Positions 18,475 through 30,050 are shown, counted from the stretch's first letter. The stretch: 64,000 nucleotides of DNA from Ciona savignyi (GCA_000149265.1 CH003110.1:694849-758848), one strand, 5' to 3'. Notes: generated from the letters alone by a model not told the origin. Numbers and translations: made by a program.

Positions 18475-21400
18475 ATGGCTGATTCTGGTTCTGATTCTGA
18501 GGCCGAACCCACTGTAGCAGATGATGTTGTTGTCACAAAATACAAAATGGCTGGAACTATGGCCAATAGTAAGTAGTGTGTGTTTGTCAAGTGTTATTTA
18601 TGGCACACAAATTAATTGAATTTGGATCGCTTAATATGTTCTTTCGCCTAGGTTTGGCGGCCGCGTCCGCTAATATTTATTAAATTCTTTCTTTTTTTCT
18701 TTAATGACGTGTTTTAACAACCGTTCGTTTTGCCGTCTTTTTCCGTTCCCGTGTTGTGATTATATTTGTTTGCCATTTCTAAAAACTTGGCAAAAAATTA
18801 ATAATCTAAAATCTAAACTAAACAAAAATGACAATGACTGAGGGGTAAATTTCAAGACGGAGGCTAAGAGTGCTGGGATTAAGATTAGTGTTAAAGGGCT
18901 TTTCTATATTCTGCTGTTCATTAGGATAAGACTCTTACGGTTTTATCGTTGCATTGCAAGTTACTGGTAACGAATGACCAATCCAGAATCATGATTTTTT
19001 CATTCGAAAAATGATTTAGAATTATTTATCACTTATTTCTTCCGACAAATGATTCAGAAAAAATATCTTATTTGTTTAAACTTACATGCAGTATGTAAAA
19101 GTAAATTCGAAATTAAATTATCAGTAGTAAAAAAACGTTTTTGTGTTTTTTAAGTATATTTCAGAGCGGTTCGTAAATCTAACTTATGGAACCAAAAAAA
19201 TAAATTAAAGAGACGTCTAAACCCTAAAGACCCCCTAGATTTACTGATGGTAAAAATGCCCCCTACTTCTTCCTATACCCTTTCTGCTCATTTAACGGCC
19301 ACTTTATTGCCCAGATGTGATGAAGAAATTGATTGCGGGGTGTGTGGACGGTGCTTCCGTGCTCCAATTATGCAAATTAGGTGACGAATTGGTCCTAAAG
19401 GAGACCGCCACTGTTTTCAAGAAAGAGAAAGAAATGAAAAAAGGTATAAAAACGCGAAGTTAATTTATTTTGAATTGATTTGTTGTTCCTTTTAAATTGA
19501 ACCAATGTATAAGAAGTATGAAATATTATATGATATTCATTTTTATCCCCGATAATAGAAAACGCAATGAGGGTTATCACATTAGCAATCATTAGATCAC
19601 CTAATTGCCCACCGTCAGGTTACCCGAGTTATTACAGTGTGTTGTGTATGATGAAAACTTTATTTCAGTTTTGTTTAACCCATTATTCCACATGGTTCAT
19701 ACAATGTTCGCTTAATGTGGCTAAATTTCACAATGACACAAGCGACTAGTTAGACGCTGGTTTCCAACATCCGTTTCAACTTAGACCAATAACCCAACCC
19801 AGCTAACTAGTCAGATAAAAATTCAATTTTTATTAGTCTAAAAAAAAAACAAAGCCAGAATTGCAGTTAACATCTTGAAAAGTGTTGGTTTAATTAAAAA
19901 TATAATCAACTGTTAAAAATCTGGCTATGTATTTTTGCTTGTGTTAAAAAAATCTGTCTATGTATTTTTGCTTGTGTTAACTCACAACTGCATGCAGTAT
20001 GAATAATATTATCAAACATGTCATATTGCATACTTGCAATAGTCGTATACATGGCCTGAGGCTGATTGTATTGGGTTTGTGGATTAAGATTTAAACCAAA
20101 GTAATGTAAGCTACTTGACGGTGGGCCATGGGGCGAGGTAATTGGATGATTGCCCATATGATAACTCGAACATTCACCCATTTATGGAATAAAAGAAACA
20201 CCTTTACTAGACTAGACGCATAGGATAATTTATTTATACCACATTACATTGTCCCAGTGGCGGCGTTAGTGTAATGGCCACCTCTTTAAATCACTCAGAC
20301 ACTTATGTATATTAAATTACATAGATGTTAAAAGTACATAAAAGTTAAATAAGATTTCAAAACAATGCCGCCTTTGCATTGTCCCATCCCAACCATTTTA
20401 CCCCATAACAACCCAACCCACAATATTTCTACTCCACAGGAATTGGCTTTCCGACTTGCATATCCGTGAACAACTGCGTTTGTCATAATTCCCCACTGGA
20501 ATCTGAGAAAGAACAGACATTGCATAACAACGACCTTGTTAAAATGTGAGTCCTCTACCCTTTCTTCATCTTAGATTCGACTTTTTAATATTACTTTTAT
20601 TATAATTTTGCTCCCTAAAATGATGGTTATTGCATGGGCTCCTATCCCACAAGAATAAAACAACAATGTTAGCTGTTAAATAATATTAAAAATGAATAAA
20701 ACGGCTATATTTAAGTCCAAACAGACAGTATTGTCTTTCTATTATGTAATGGTTAAATATATTATGAACAAAGTGTAATCAAATATCGAATAGTTTCACT
20801 AAAAAGTGGATGTCGGGCCGACTTGGCCGCTATATCCCAGATCCATGTTAGCTCGGGGCGCTGGAGTAATGGGCATCCTATGGCCTAAATTCCTGGTCCC
20901 GGTGGCTATCGTGGACCCACCCATATTAATGTGAATTAAAAAAATGTAAATTAACCCCACTTACTGTGATCCCCACCCACCTTTGCTCCCTTAATTTTCC
21001 CCCTTCCCCCACTTAACACCCCACCAATTATGGTCCTTTTCCAATTATCCCCCCATGATACCTGCCCACTATCACCCCCAACCCTCTATGTTCCCCCCTT
21101 TTGCTTTGGTTCTTTCACGGTTCACACCCCCACTTACCCCCAACTGTTGACCCCCCTAATATCATCCAACGAACCCAGTGACCTCGCGGTGCACATCGAC
21201 GGGTTCATCGCGGCAGCAGCACACACTCTAGTGGTGGGATGTACGAAAGAGAACCCGGCAACCGGTCGTCATGCCGACGTCGTTACCGCGGCCCACCTCT
21301 GCGCAGAGGCTGCTTTGAGGCTAGTGAAGGCCGGAAATAAGGTAATAATGGGGTTCGAAAAGCTTTATTCGATAAGTGGGTTCAGTTTTGTTTTTAGTTT

Positions 21401-24238
21401 TATTCTAGAATAAATTATTTCAAATTGCTCTGAAATATACTTAAAGGTTGCAAAATGAATGTAATGTCACCACCCTATTTGTCGATTTCAAACAGAATAA
21501 AAGTTATGCTAACCCATTCCCCGACGTTTAATAATGTAACCCCCCCCCCCAATTATTCGCTTAACCCCACTATAAAAAAGACATACCCACCTGACAAAAA
21601 GGATCTCCACCTAATCACCCTTATAACCCCTATCCCCCCCACATGACTCCAATCACCCTTATACCCTCATATCATCCCCACACATGACCCCTATCCCCCC
21701 ACATGACCCCTATAACCCATATAACTCTCGTGACCCCCCCCCCCCCCCACAGACGAACATGGTAACGCAGTCGTTAAACAAAGTATCGGAATCATTCCAA
21801 TGCAAACCAGTGGAAGGAATGTTGTCTCATCAACTCCAACACAATCGCATTGACGGCGAGAAAACTATCATCCTCAACCCAACTGAGAAACAACGGTAAG
21901 TTTTTCTGATAATTTTTTGATAATTTTTTTTATTTATTTTTCTGATCATTTGTTAAGAAATAGTGAGAAAATAAAACTTTTAACATGATTTTATCCAATA
22001 ATTTAGGGGTTTTGCACTATGGCCGTATATTTTTAATTTTTAAACCAATGTTTTTTTACATTACTAAATCTTGTTAAAATAACCAAATTTTTTCCAATCT
22101 AAATAATTTTGACAATTTTTTTTTTAATTTTGTTTATTTAAAACTGTAGTTGAGTTTTCTAAATCTTGTAAGCACCCCCCCCTCCCAAAAAAATATCGGA
22201 ACCCAAATTTTTAGCCAAGACCACAAAAAAGGGTGAGTTCGGGGTCCTGTTGAAAACTATATGTGTCTCTTTTTGGGATCTTGGCTAAAACTTATATACA
22301 GTTTTTAATTTGGTTCAAAAAAATTGGTTATTTTAACAAGATTTGGTATTGTAAAAAATATGCTTTAAAAAATGTTAAAAATTAATTTGAACATTTTTAT
22401 TTTTTTTTTTAAATAATTTTTTAAGAAATAGTTTTTTTTACCTTTTCTAAGTCTTCTAAAAAATATCCCAAAAAATATTTTTTTTTTTTTCCAATCAGCC
22501 AAGACCACGAAGAAAGTGAATTCGAGGTCCACGAGGTTTACGCGGTTGACTGCCTCGTCAGCAGTGGAGGTGGCCACCCGAAGGAGCTAGACACAAGGAC
22601 CACGGTATACAAGAGGAATCCAGACGTCGTGTATCAACTCAAAATGAAGGCTTCCAGGAGTGAGTGGGATTTGTAGAAAAATAATGTTTTTCTGTGGGGG
22701 AAGATGTCCTAAAGACAAAACAGTAAAACTAATGTTTTTAAGGTAAAAGAACTCTTGCGGTATGCGGGGTGAATGTATATAAAACTGCAATATGCGGGTA
22801 TTTTAAAACACATGCGATATGCCGTTTATATGATGGTGGACGGTAGTTGACACCAGAAAAAATGGTCCTGGCTTTTAAGTCACAATGGCTCAGTTGGCAG
22901 AGCATTCGGTGCATTTAACCAAAGGTTGTGCGTTAAAATTTGATTCTTTAGAAATTAGAGGTGCCGTCAAACTATAGGTACAAATTAAAAACTCTCCCAA
23001 AACCTTTGTAACCCCCATCACCGCCCCCCTTAAACCCCCATCACTCCCCCCNNNNNNNNNNNNNNNNNNNNNNNNNNNNNNNNNNNNNNNNNNNNNNNNN
23101 NNNNNNNNNNNNNNNNNNNNNNNNNNNNNNNNNNNNNNNNNNNNNNNNNNNAGATGGGAATAGTGGAATGTTGCAAGCATGGCCTCTGCACTATGTTCCC
23201 TGTCATGTGGGAAAAGGAAGGTGGGAAACTGGATAAATATTTAGGGTTTGTTTAACCCCTTTATTGTTTTTAAACGATATTGCAAAATTTATGTTTATTT
23301 TTGATGTTTTTAAAAGATATGTCATATAACTTTTTAACGAGACCAAACTTTAGCAGTTTCGACCAGAAAATTTGGAGATTTTTCATTTTGAATGATCACA
23401 TGAAAAAAAGTACAAGTTTGTACTTCTCGTTTTTAAAGGGTTAAATGGAAAAAATTGAAATTGGATTTAAATTTGTAATTTGCCTTTTAAAAAATACAAT
23501 TTTTAAACAACAAATCCCGAGGAAATCAATGGGTTCGGACGATAGAAAAAAATACCTCGACATTTACAGGGTAACTCCTTTCCCAGGTGAATTAGTGGCG
23601 CAGTTCAAGTTCACGGTGCTCCTCATGCCCAACATGCCGATGAGAATCACTGATTCCTTCTACGATCCGGACTGCTACAAGAGCTCGTTTAAAATTGAAG
23701 ATGCTGAAATTTTGGTAGGATGATCCTTTTTTGTCGTAATTTCCTTGTTAGGTGTCTTTTTTATTTAATTTTTTTTAGGTTCTTTTTATTTTAATTCTCT
23801 TTTTTAGGTATTTCCGTTTTAGTTGATTTTTATCATTTTTAGTTTGTTTTTTCTTGTAATTTTTCAATTAGATGCCTTTTTCTTTTGATTCTTTCTTTTA
23901 AGGAGTTCATATTTTTCATTATCCCTTTTACATGCTTTTTATTTTAATTCTGTCCTTTAAATCCTTTTTTTGATAATTTTTTCTTTTTTAGATTCATTTT
24001 TCTTGTGAATCTTTTTTAGCAGTTTCTTTAGTTCTTGTAATTTTATAGTAAGATACCCTTTTTCTTTTGTTTCTCCCTTTCAGGCCCCCTTTTTCTCACA
24101 TTTCTCACCTTTGCCCAAACCCCGTTTCTGCAGAATTTATTGAACACCTCAACCAGCAAGAGAGCTGCCAAGAAAAAGAAGAAAAAGGCAGCGACAAAAG
24201 CAGCCGTGGACGCTGCAGACGTTCCAGCTGAGGGCTAA
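18475..24238 (+). CDS. PA2G4: Proliferation-associated protein 2G4 (EBP1), nine exons
   Basis: Exons: 18475-18568, 19315-19443, 20440-20545, 21179-21341, 21753-21895, 22499-22659, one partly in the N gap with 23152-23220 visible, 23587-23714, and 24134-24238 (TAA). All visible junctions are GT-AG and phases close. The product is a catalytically dead, pita-bread-fold relative of methionine aminopeptidase that binds ribosomes and RNA and acts in growth control. Diagnostic stretches are [81 protein letters not shown], and the C-terminal Lys cluster [12 protein letters not shown], which in the human protein is a nucleolar/RNA-binding signal. Expected length is near 390 residues; about 25 are hidden in the gap (the FDAMPFTLRAF region of the family). 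Intron 1 holds Repeat-2, intron 2 a SINE-1 and intron 5 a fold-back repeat. The downstream strand is convergent with PDCD5. No AATAAA occurs within about 350 bases of the stop. Confidence 0.96.
18620..18830 (+). mobile_element. Repeat-2 copy in PA2G4 intron 1
   Basis: TTGGATCGCTTAATATGTTC, the GGCGGCCGCGTCCGC block, GTTTTAACAACCGTTCGTTT, and the AAAATCTAAACTAAAC tail. It starts about 50 bases after the exon 1 donor. Confidence 0.8.
19540..19815 (-). mobile_element. SINE-1 copy in PA2G4 intron 2
   Basis: Reverse copy, diverged (for example ATGATTCATTTTTATCCCCG-type tail region) but with CCACCGTCAGGTTACC, the body and the head in order. Confidence 0.7.
19912..19980. repeat. Two-unit tandem repeat, 38-bp unit
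   Basis: Unit contains CTATGTATTTTTGCTTGTGT twice. Within PA2G4 intron 2. Confidence 0.85.
21615..21752. repeat. C-rich low-complexity tract before PA2G4 exon 5
   Basis: Repeats of ACATGACCCCTATCCCCCC, ending in a run of C that merges with the exon 5 acceptor (CCCCCCACAG). It may act as an unusually long pyrimidine tract. Confidence 0.75.
22051..22360. repeat. Fold-back (inverted) repeat in PA2G4 intron 5
   Basis: AAATCTTGTTAAAATAACCA (near 22067) is matched in reverse by TGGTTATTTTAACAAGATTT (near 22325); arms of about 44 bases are roughly 85-90% complementary. An inner pair, TTTAGCCAAGA (22210) and TCTTGGCTAAA (22280), makes a nested stem. It may be a MITE or an intronic hairpin. Confidence 0.7.
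22876..22955 (+). pseudogene. tRNA-like pseudogene / SINE head
   Basis: TGGCTCAGTTGGCAGAGCAT is a clear Pol III A box and D arm; about 40 bases on, TTAAAATTTGATTC is a decayed B box. No acceptor-stem pairing and no CCA-side complement are seen, so it is not a working tRNA. In PA2G4 intron 6. Confidence 0.55.
23052..23151. other. Assembly gap (100 N)
   Basis: Exactly 100 N, flanked on the left by C-rich low-complexity sequence. It removes the 5' part of PA2G4 exon 7; comparison with the human protein suggests about 75 coding bases are missing, so the gap is probably at least that size. Confidence 0.99.
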
Positions 24239-24804
24239 TCTGGTCAACACTGGAGTGATAATAATTTGGAAACACTAAACTTTAGTGGCAGTTACAAAGT
24301 GGTTTTTGTCCAAAACAATTTTTTTTAGGAAGCAGTTTTGAATTTTTCCAAAGTTTGTAAATGTTAACAGTTGTGCCTCTCATATGCAAAACACAAAAAA
24401 TGGAGTTAAAAAAAATTGTTTGACAAAAAAGTTCAAAAGCAATTATTTTTGTGTCGGTAATTTTCTCTTGGTTCAGATTCGGCATGTGGACAATTCCAGG
24501 AATTTTGTTTGTGGGTTTAAGAAAATGGTGAATACAAGTTTTCTACAGGAATCCGTTTGTTAATTTATCTTCAATTTTGTAAAAGGGCAAAGGGATGTTT
24601 TCGGCACTAACATGATCAGAACACGCCTTTTCCCGTCCTGTTTATGTAGAAAAAAAATTTCAGACTTCTGTTCCTTATATAATGGTTGTTGTGCAGATTA
24701 GTGAACCCGACATTTTTATCGAAGCACCGTTCAAGTAATACTCCAAGTAGCCTAGTTTGTCGACTTATAGTTTTGACAACTGGTCGCAAGGTAGTCGTTC
24801 GGCA

Positions 24805-25105
24805 AGGCATAGGATATTCACGTTTATCTCCGCGAATTAGAAAACCAGGGGGTTGACACACCATTGTCCATTAAGTGCCTTGCCCAAGGACACAACTGAC
24901 TAGCTAACCGATTTCGGACCTTTAACTTTTCGGTTGAAAGGCGTCGCACTAAACCAATGGACGAACCGGCCGGACAAATCTAAATCGTGCACAACACACT
25001 GCAATAGCTCCAGTAACCTGACAGTGGGGATGAAGTAATATAACGATTGCCCCTGTGATAACACCCATTCTTGGCGGTCAAAGTGAATATCCTATCAACA
25101 ATAAT
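24805..25105. mobile_element. Two abutting SINE-1 fragments, opposite orientation
   Basis: 24805-24980 is a reverse copy (tail, then GCCTTGCCCAAGGACACAAC and the head); 24985-25105 is a sense tail (CACACTGCAATAGCTCCAGT onward). Between the convergent PA2G4 and PDCD5 3' ends. Confidence 0.75.
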
Positions 25106-25279
25106 AACTAATGCAAGCTCACACCTTTTTTATCTTCAAGAACTTCTTTTATAAAAGGAAAAGGCTATTCATGAATGTTTTGAACCCGGACTTACATTAT
25201 ATACCCTTACCCGCTTTATGTTAGTGTGGAAAAGATCCTTTTTCCTACTGTCCCCCTCCCGCCTTTTAGTAGAATAATA

Positions 25280-25572
25280 TAATAGGATATTCAGGTTAAT
25301 CCCTGTGAATAGGAAAACCAAGGGGGTTACCACACAGGCAATCGTCAGATCACCTCGCGCCCATCGTCGGCTTACCAGAGCTATTGCAGTGTGTTGTGTA
25401 TGATAGACACGTTCCTTCAATTTGGTAGAACCCATTAATCGGCTGGGCTCAGGCAATGTCCGTAAAGTGCCTTGCCCAAGGACACAACTGATTAGCTAGC
25501 GATCAGTTTCGCATCTGCAACCTTTCAATTGAAAGGCAACGCACTTAACCACTAGACTAACCTATCGGACAA
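25280..25572 (-). mobile_element. SINE-1 copy, full length, reverse
   Basis: One of the best-preserved copies: GATATTCAGGTTAATCCCTG at the tail through GCCTTGCCCAAGGACACAAC to the head ending CCTATCGGAC. A short direct repeat, CCCCCTCCCGCCTT plus TAGTAGAATA, precedes it (25252) and follows it (25587) and may be its target-site duplication. Confidence 0.8.
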
Positions 25573-25896
25573 TACTATGCTATCCCCCCTCCCGCCTTCT
25601 AGTAGAATAGTGTGTTGTTCCACAGATTAGTAAAACCCCACAAAACTTTCAGACATTATGGATACGCTGGTTTTGATCCCGTAACCTTTTGGTCGACAGT
25701 CCTGACACACATGAACGAACGCAAATAAACAATGAATATATTTATCAAGGATAGCACTGGAAATAAAAAACGAAACTCAATTTTGGACAAAATTCGCACA
25801 AAAATGATATTTTCGCCAGAAATAAATTGCGCAGCACTGCATGCATGGTCGCTCGCATGATAGATTCCCTGTGTTGGAAATAGAAATCATATAAAA

Positions 25897-28800
25897 TCAA
25901 TCCGAATCGGAATCCATCACTCTTCTTCGTTCAAACTGAAAAATTTTCGTTTAATTTTTTTACCACTAGGTGATGTACAGAGCTCAAACCCTGTACCCTA
26001 TAGCACCACCACGTGGACAACCCACCTTTACTTTCGTCTTCTGCGATGTTTCACTGATTTTCCCCAAAACTTCAACAAGTTGTGCTTCAGTCATCTATGG
26101 AAAGGTCATTAGGGGTCATGAATACGTCATCAAAGGTCACGTTAACGTTTTATATCATTCTAACTTAGTATGGCCATTGTCCTACTAACCGAAACGTGGT
26201 TACAAGATAAACTTACCCGCTCAGCAATTTGACCCTTTTGTGCCATAGTGACAAGCATCTGTTCGACTTTGGTTGCTTTTTCCGGTTTCACAAGCGCGAG
26301 GTTGTTTACTGTGGGCGGCAAGGTTTAATCGCCATGCAAACTTTATTTTTAGAATGGCAACAATCTAATAGGTATGTATGTGCACTGTAGATTATACACA
26401 CATTTTAATAGCTACAGCAGTTTAAATGTAAACATAAGTGTACTAAAATAACTGTAGATAAAATCTGGTTTTAAATGAACTTGTCCGACCGATTAGTGGT
26501 GGGTTAGTGTGTCGGCTTTCAGCTGAAGGGTAGCAGGTTCGAAACTGGTGGCTGGATAGTGGATAGTCTATTGTGTCCTTGGGCAATTCACTTGACGAAC
26601 TGCCTTAACCCTATGGATTAACAGGTTCTACTAATTTAAAGGAACATGAGAATCATATACAATATTCTGCAATAGCTCCGGTAACCCGAGGTAATCTAAA
26701 GATTGCTTGTGTGTTAACCCCCCTTGGTTTTCCCACTTATGGGGATAAACATGAATATCCTATCCTAACTTTACACTTGGAAACAGCTGGTGTAACTGGA
26801 CTGTTAGCATGGCAATACTTACAACGAGCTCTTGCATTTTGATCAAGGATTTGTGAAAGCATGCTGTTCATCATTTCTTGTTGCCTGTGATTAAAAGCTA
26901 TTAAATTTATTTTGGGAGGGATGCTATTGTCCGGCACGTCAGTCTAGCAGTTAAGTGCATCGCCTTTCAATCGAAAGGTTGCAGATTTGAAACTGGTCGC
27001 TAGCTAGTCGGTTGTGTCCTTGGGCAAGGCACTTTACGGACATTGCCTAAACCCAGCGGATTAATGGGTTCTACTTAATTGAAGGAACGTGTCTATCATA
27101 CACAACACACTGCAATAGCTCCGGTAACCCGACGGTGGGCATTCACGGGGATAAACATAAATAACCTATCCTATATCCTATTGAACTATGCACATATTGC
27201 ATTCTAGTGGGTGGGAATCCATGTTAAAGGATTTATCCACATGTAAAAATGCATAACTTTTTACCAGTGTCCAATTAGAGAAGATACAGTTTGTGATTGT
27301 TTTGTTGTGTGTATTTACAAGGCATGAACTTTGCCATCCGGTTTATAACAATTGGTTCATATGAATAATCTAAACGACAAAAGGTTGCGGAATCAAAATC
27401 ATTATTGTCTAATTATTTTTTTCACCCAAATTAAATATAACATTAAGCCAAAAGTTTTGGGGATCGAAATCACAGCAGTCTAATGAGTTTATTTTCTTAT
27501 TTTTTCTCCCAAATTAAATATAACATAAACTAATAAAAAACATAACATAAGAACAATTAGCAAAGTGGACAGTTGTTAAAACATGTCATTAAAATAAATG
27601 TGTATTATCTATTAAATAAAACGAAGGCACTGTCAGCCTAAAGTAAGTGGGTTCAAAACTGGTTTCTAGCTAGTCGGTTATATCCTTGTAAAGGCAACGT
27701 CAGATGAAAGGTTATGGGATCGATACCAGTCGCCAACTAGTCGGTTGTATTCTTGTGATGGCAAAGTCAAATGAAAGGTTGTGGGATCGCAACCAGCTGC
27801 TAAGTAGTCAGTTTGTGTTTTTGTAAATGCACCGTCAGATGAATAGTTGTGGGATCGAAACTAACCACTAGCTCGTTGGTTGTGTCCTTAGGCAAAGCAC
27901 TAAATACAGTAAATTAAATGGGTTTTAAAAATAAAACTGTGTATTGATTGCCTTTAAACACGGGACGGTACTGTTATGGCATATTCGATCGGTTGTTTCA
28001 CCTTTGTTGAGCTTGTTGCTTTTTCTTCTGTTGCTCTGGATCCCCACCTCCCTGCTTACATGGAAGAATTTTTTACTGAGAATTTTTGTTTTGTTAATGT
28101 ATATTGCCAATATTGGGTTTGTTACTATAGAATATGAGATATTCGTGTTTATCCCCATTATACATGCTGACATAGGAGAAATGTTAAAATTTATTTTAAA
28201 ATTTCAGTTTTGCTGAAAAATTTACCAATTTTGTTTTGTTATTTTTATTTTAATTGTATCTTTTTTAAATGGCGTGTTTTAATGACTGTTTGTTTGGCCG
28301 TCTTTTCCTATTTCTGTGTCGTGATTTGATTAGTTTTTTTATACTGAGGCAAAAATGAAGACACTAAACTATTATGGGATATATGATATTTATGTTTAAC
28401 AGATTGCCTCGCAATTATGTAAGAAAGCATTTCAAATGGCAATCGTCAGATTACCATCGGGTTACCAGAGCTATTGAAACATGTTGTATATGATTGAGCC
28501 AATTTTCAGTTTTAGTAGAACCCATTATTCACTAGATTCATGCGATGTTTACTTCAAGCCTCAGGAACACCAGTACCGGTACCTCTAAATACTACAGGAC
28601 CGCTTGGATCACATGGAGCGCTTGAATCGCTTGGATCGCTTACTATACTTCGTAATTACAAAAGCCATGCTATTAATGTTAGGGTTAAAGTTAAAGTAAG
28701 TTCTGGGGTTAAGATAAGTGTTTGGGACAGGGTTAGAATTATTTTCCATTGCAATCTAAGTGATCCAAGCGCTTCAAGCCGTCGTGTAGTATTTAGAGGT

Positions 28801-28914
28801 ACCGCAATAAAACAACCAATTAGCTACCAGTTTTAAGCTACAGAAACTTACCCCATACTGACCCTGCAATTCCTGCATTCTTTTTGCCCGGAGTTCAGCT
28901 AATCCATCGTCCAT
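25897..28914 (-). CDS. PDCD5: Programmed cell death protein 5 (PDCD5), six exons
   Basis: Exons in transcription order: 28914-28852, 28051-28002, 26884-26823, 26308-26217, 26094-26026 and 25935-25897 (TGA). Every junction is GT-AG and the phases (0, 2, 1, 0, 0) close to a 124-residue protein; human PDCD5 has 125. Recognisable segments are MDDGLAELRAKRMQELQ (N-terminal helix), GGGGDPEQQKKKQQAQQ, the core EMMNSMLSQILDQNARARL, LALVKPEKATKVE, MAQKGQIAERMTEAQLVEVL and the acidic C-terminus FERRRVMDSDSD. The family is a small nuclear/cytosolic helical-bundle protein linked to apoptosis, TIP60 and the CCT chaperonin, with archaeal homologues. The start context AACACCATGG is good. Introns 1-3 contain SINE-1, Repeat-2 and MITE-A insertions; no exon is disrupted. 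Confidence 0.97.
26488..26766 (+). mobile_element. SINE-1 copy in PDCD5 intron 3
   Basis: Sense copy, antisense to PDCD5: CGACCGATTAGTGGTGGGTT, B box GCAGGTTCGAAACTGG, and tail ATGAATATCCTATCCTA. It ends within about 60 bases of the exon 3 donor. Confidence 0.85.
26934..27175 (+). mobile_element. SINE-1 copy in PDCD5 intron 2
   Basis: Sense copy with head GTCTAGCAGTTAAGTGCATC and body; lacks the GTGATCTGACGATTGCCCGT block. Its head begins about 50 bases upstream (in PDCD5 sense) of the exon 3 acceptor. Confidence 0.8.
27612..27915 (+). repeat. Tandem array of SINE-1 heads
   Basis: Four head-derived units, each with (GATGAAAGG)TTGTGGGATCG followed by a CTAGCTAGTCGGTTGTGTCC-like part, with no bodies or tails except at the end (CCTTAGGCAAAGCAC). 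Spacing is 60-90 bases. In PDCD5 intron 2. Confidence 0.7.
28258..28560. mobile_element. Repeat-2 fragment plus SINE-1 fragment in PDCD5 intron 1
   Basis: 28258-28374 is a sense 5'-truncated Repeat-2 (AATGGCGTGTTTTAATGACT to GAAGACACTAAAC); 28375-28560 is a reverse SINE-1 lacking the head. Confidence 0.7.
28576..28804 (+). mobile_element. MITE-A copy in PDCD5 intron 1
   Basis: CCGGTACCTCTAAATACTAC at the left end and GTAGTATTTAGAGGTACCG at the right. No clear target duplication remains. The right end is only about 50 bases from exon 1. Confidence 0.8.
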
Positions 28915-29134
28915 GGTGTTGATTAATCCTTTTCTTTCCCGAATTACGTTCCGATATCGTATATACTCACTTTATACAACTTTATTTTACACCTGTGCCA
29001 AATTAGAATTTATTAAAACCAAAACTTAAACAAAAAATGTTTTTTTAGTTTAAAGTTTTGTAAAATTTAACATCAACGTGAGATTTATATTATTTCCATG
29101 GCAATTTATTGTAAAGTTTTATTTCTATGTCGTT

Positions 29135-29345
29135 GATTTAATTTTTTTTGCATTTTTGAACTTTCGCCGATTTTCTGGTATTGCCTTGTTTCGTTCATTA
29201 CTTGATTGACTGATTTTCTGTATATTTGGTTGTACCTTTTTGCCTTGAGGAGTTGTGCAGTTGCGTAGTGGCATTGTGGCGGTCGAGGAGACATTGTGGT
29301 GGTCGAGAGAGACCCAGCAACATTAAAATAAATCGATCTGAACGC
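29135..29345. repeat. Dispersed repeat B, uninterrupted relative
   Basis: Matches 5575-5743 and 6313-6350 but has no hAT insertion; GCATTGTGGCGGTCGAGGAG is partly repeated (CATTGTGGTGGTCGAG). Confidence 0.7.
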
Positions 29346-29420
29346 TACATTCTGATTGTAATGTAGGCAGCTGTGAAGGGAATGTCAATGCGATTTTCGG
29401 GTTTCCCTTGCACTTTTGTA

Positions 29421-29666
29421 CCGGTACCTCTAAATACTACAGGATCGCTTGGACCGCTTGGATCGCATGGAGCGCTTGAATCGCTTGGAGCGCTTGGATC
29501 GTTCACTATACTTCTTAATTACAAAATCCATGATAATAATGTTAGGGTTGGGGTTAAAGTGAGTTCAGGGGTTAAGATTAGTGTTTGAAACACGGTTAGA
29601 ATTACTTTCCATAGCAATCTAAGTGATCCAAGCGATCCAAGCGCTCCAGTAGTATTTAGAGGCACC
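29421..29666 (+). mobile_element. MITE-A copy with 8-9-bp TSD
   Basis: CCGGTACCTCTAAATACTAC to AGTAGTATTTAGAGGCACC, flanked by ACTTTTGTA on both sides (29412-29420 and 29667-29675). Contains GATCGCTTGGACCGCTTGGA subterminal repeats. Confidence 0.88.
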
Positions 29667-29845
29667 ACTTTTGTACAAGTATCTCCAAGATTAATTTAAC
29701 CGACACAGTTTTTTTAAACTTGTATGTAGCAATTTAGAATGAAATTGAATATCTTCTCTGTGATGTCCTAAAGCCGGCTCCCCCTCAGTACTGGTCGCGC
29801 TTTACCGCACACTCTTCTTCAGGGCTTTATATCGTTGGTTTTAAT

Positions 29846-30050
29846 TAAATTTTGTTTGCTCAATATTGTTCTTTCGCCTAGGTTTGGCGGCCGCGTCCGC
29901 TATATTTATTAAATTATATCGCTTTTTTTAATGACGTGTTTTAACGACTGTTCTTTGTGTCGTCTTTTCCTGTTCCCGTGTCGTTATTTTATTCGCTTGC
30001 CACTTTTAAATACTGGGGCAAAAAAGAATAAACTAAACTAAGCTAATGAT
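29846..30050 (+). mobile_element. Repeat-2 copy, full length
   Basis: CTCAATATTGTTCTTTCGCC, GGCGGCCGCGTCCGC, AATGACGTGTTTTAACGACT, tail AATAAACTAAACTAAGC. Confidence 0.8.

Noticed and set aside
23445..23586. Upstream part of the open frame before PA2G4 exon 8 as coding
   Set aside because: The frame continues upstream of 23587 but the protein match begins exactly after the CCCAG acceptor, and the phase from exon 7 fits only there.
27612..27915. CRISPR-like repeat array
   Set aside because: Units are diverged SINE heads of unequal spacing in a eukaryotic intron; there are no constant repeats with unique spacers.
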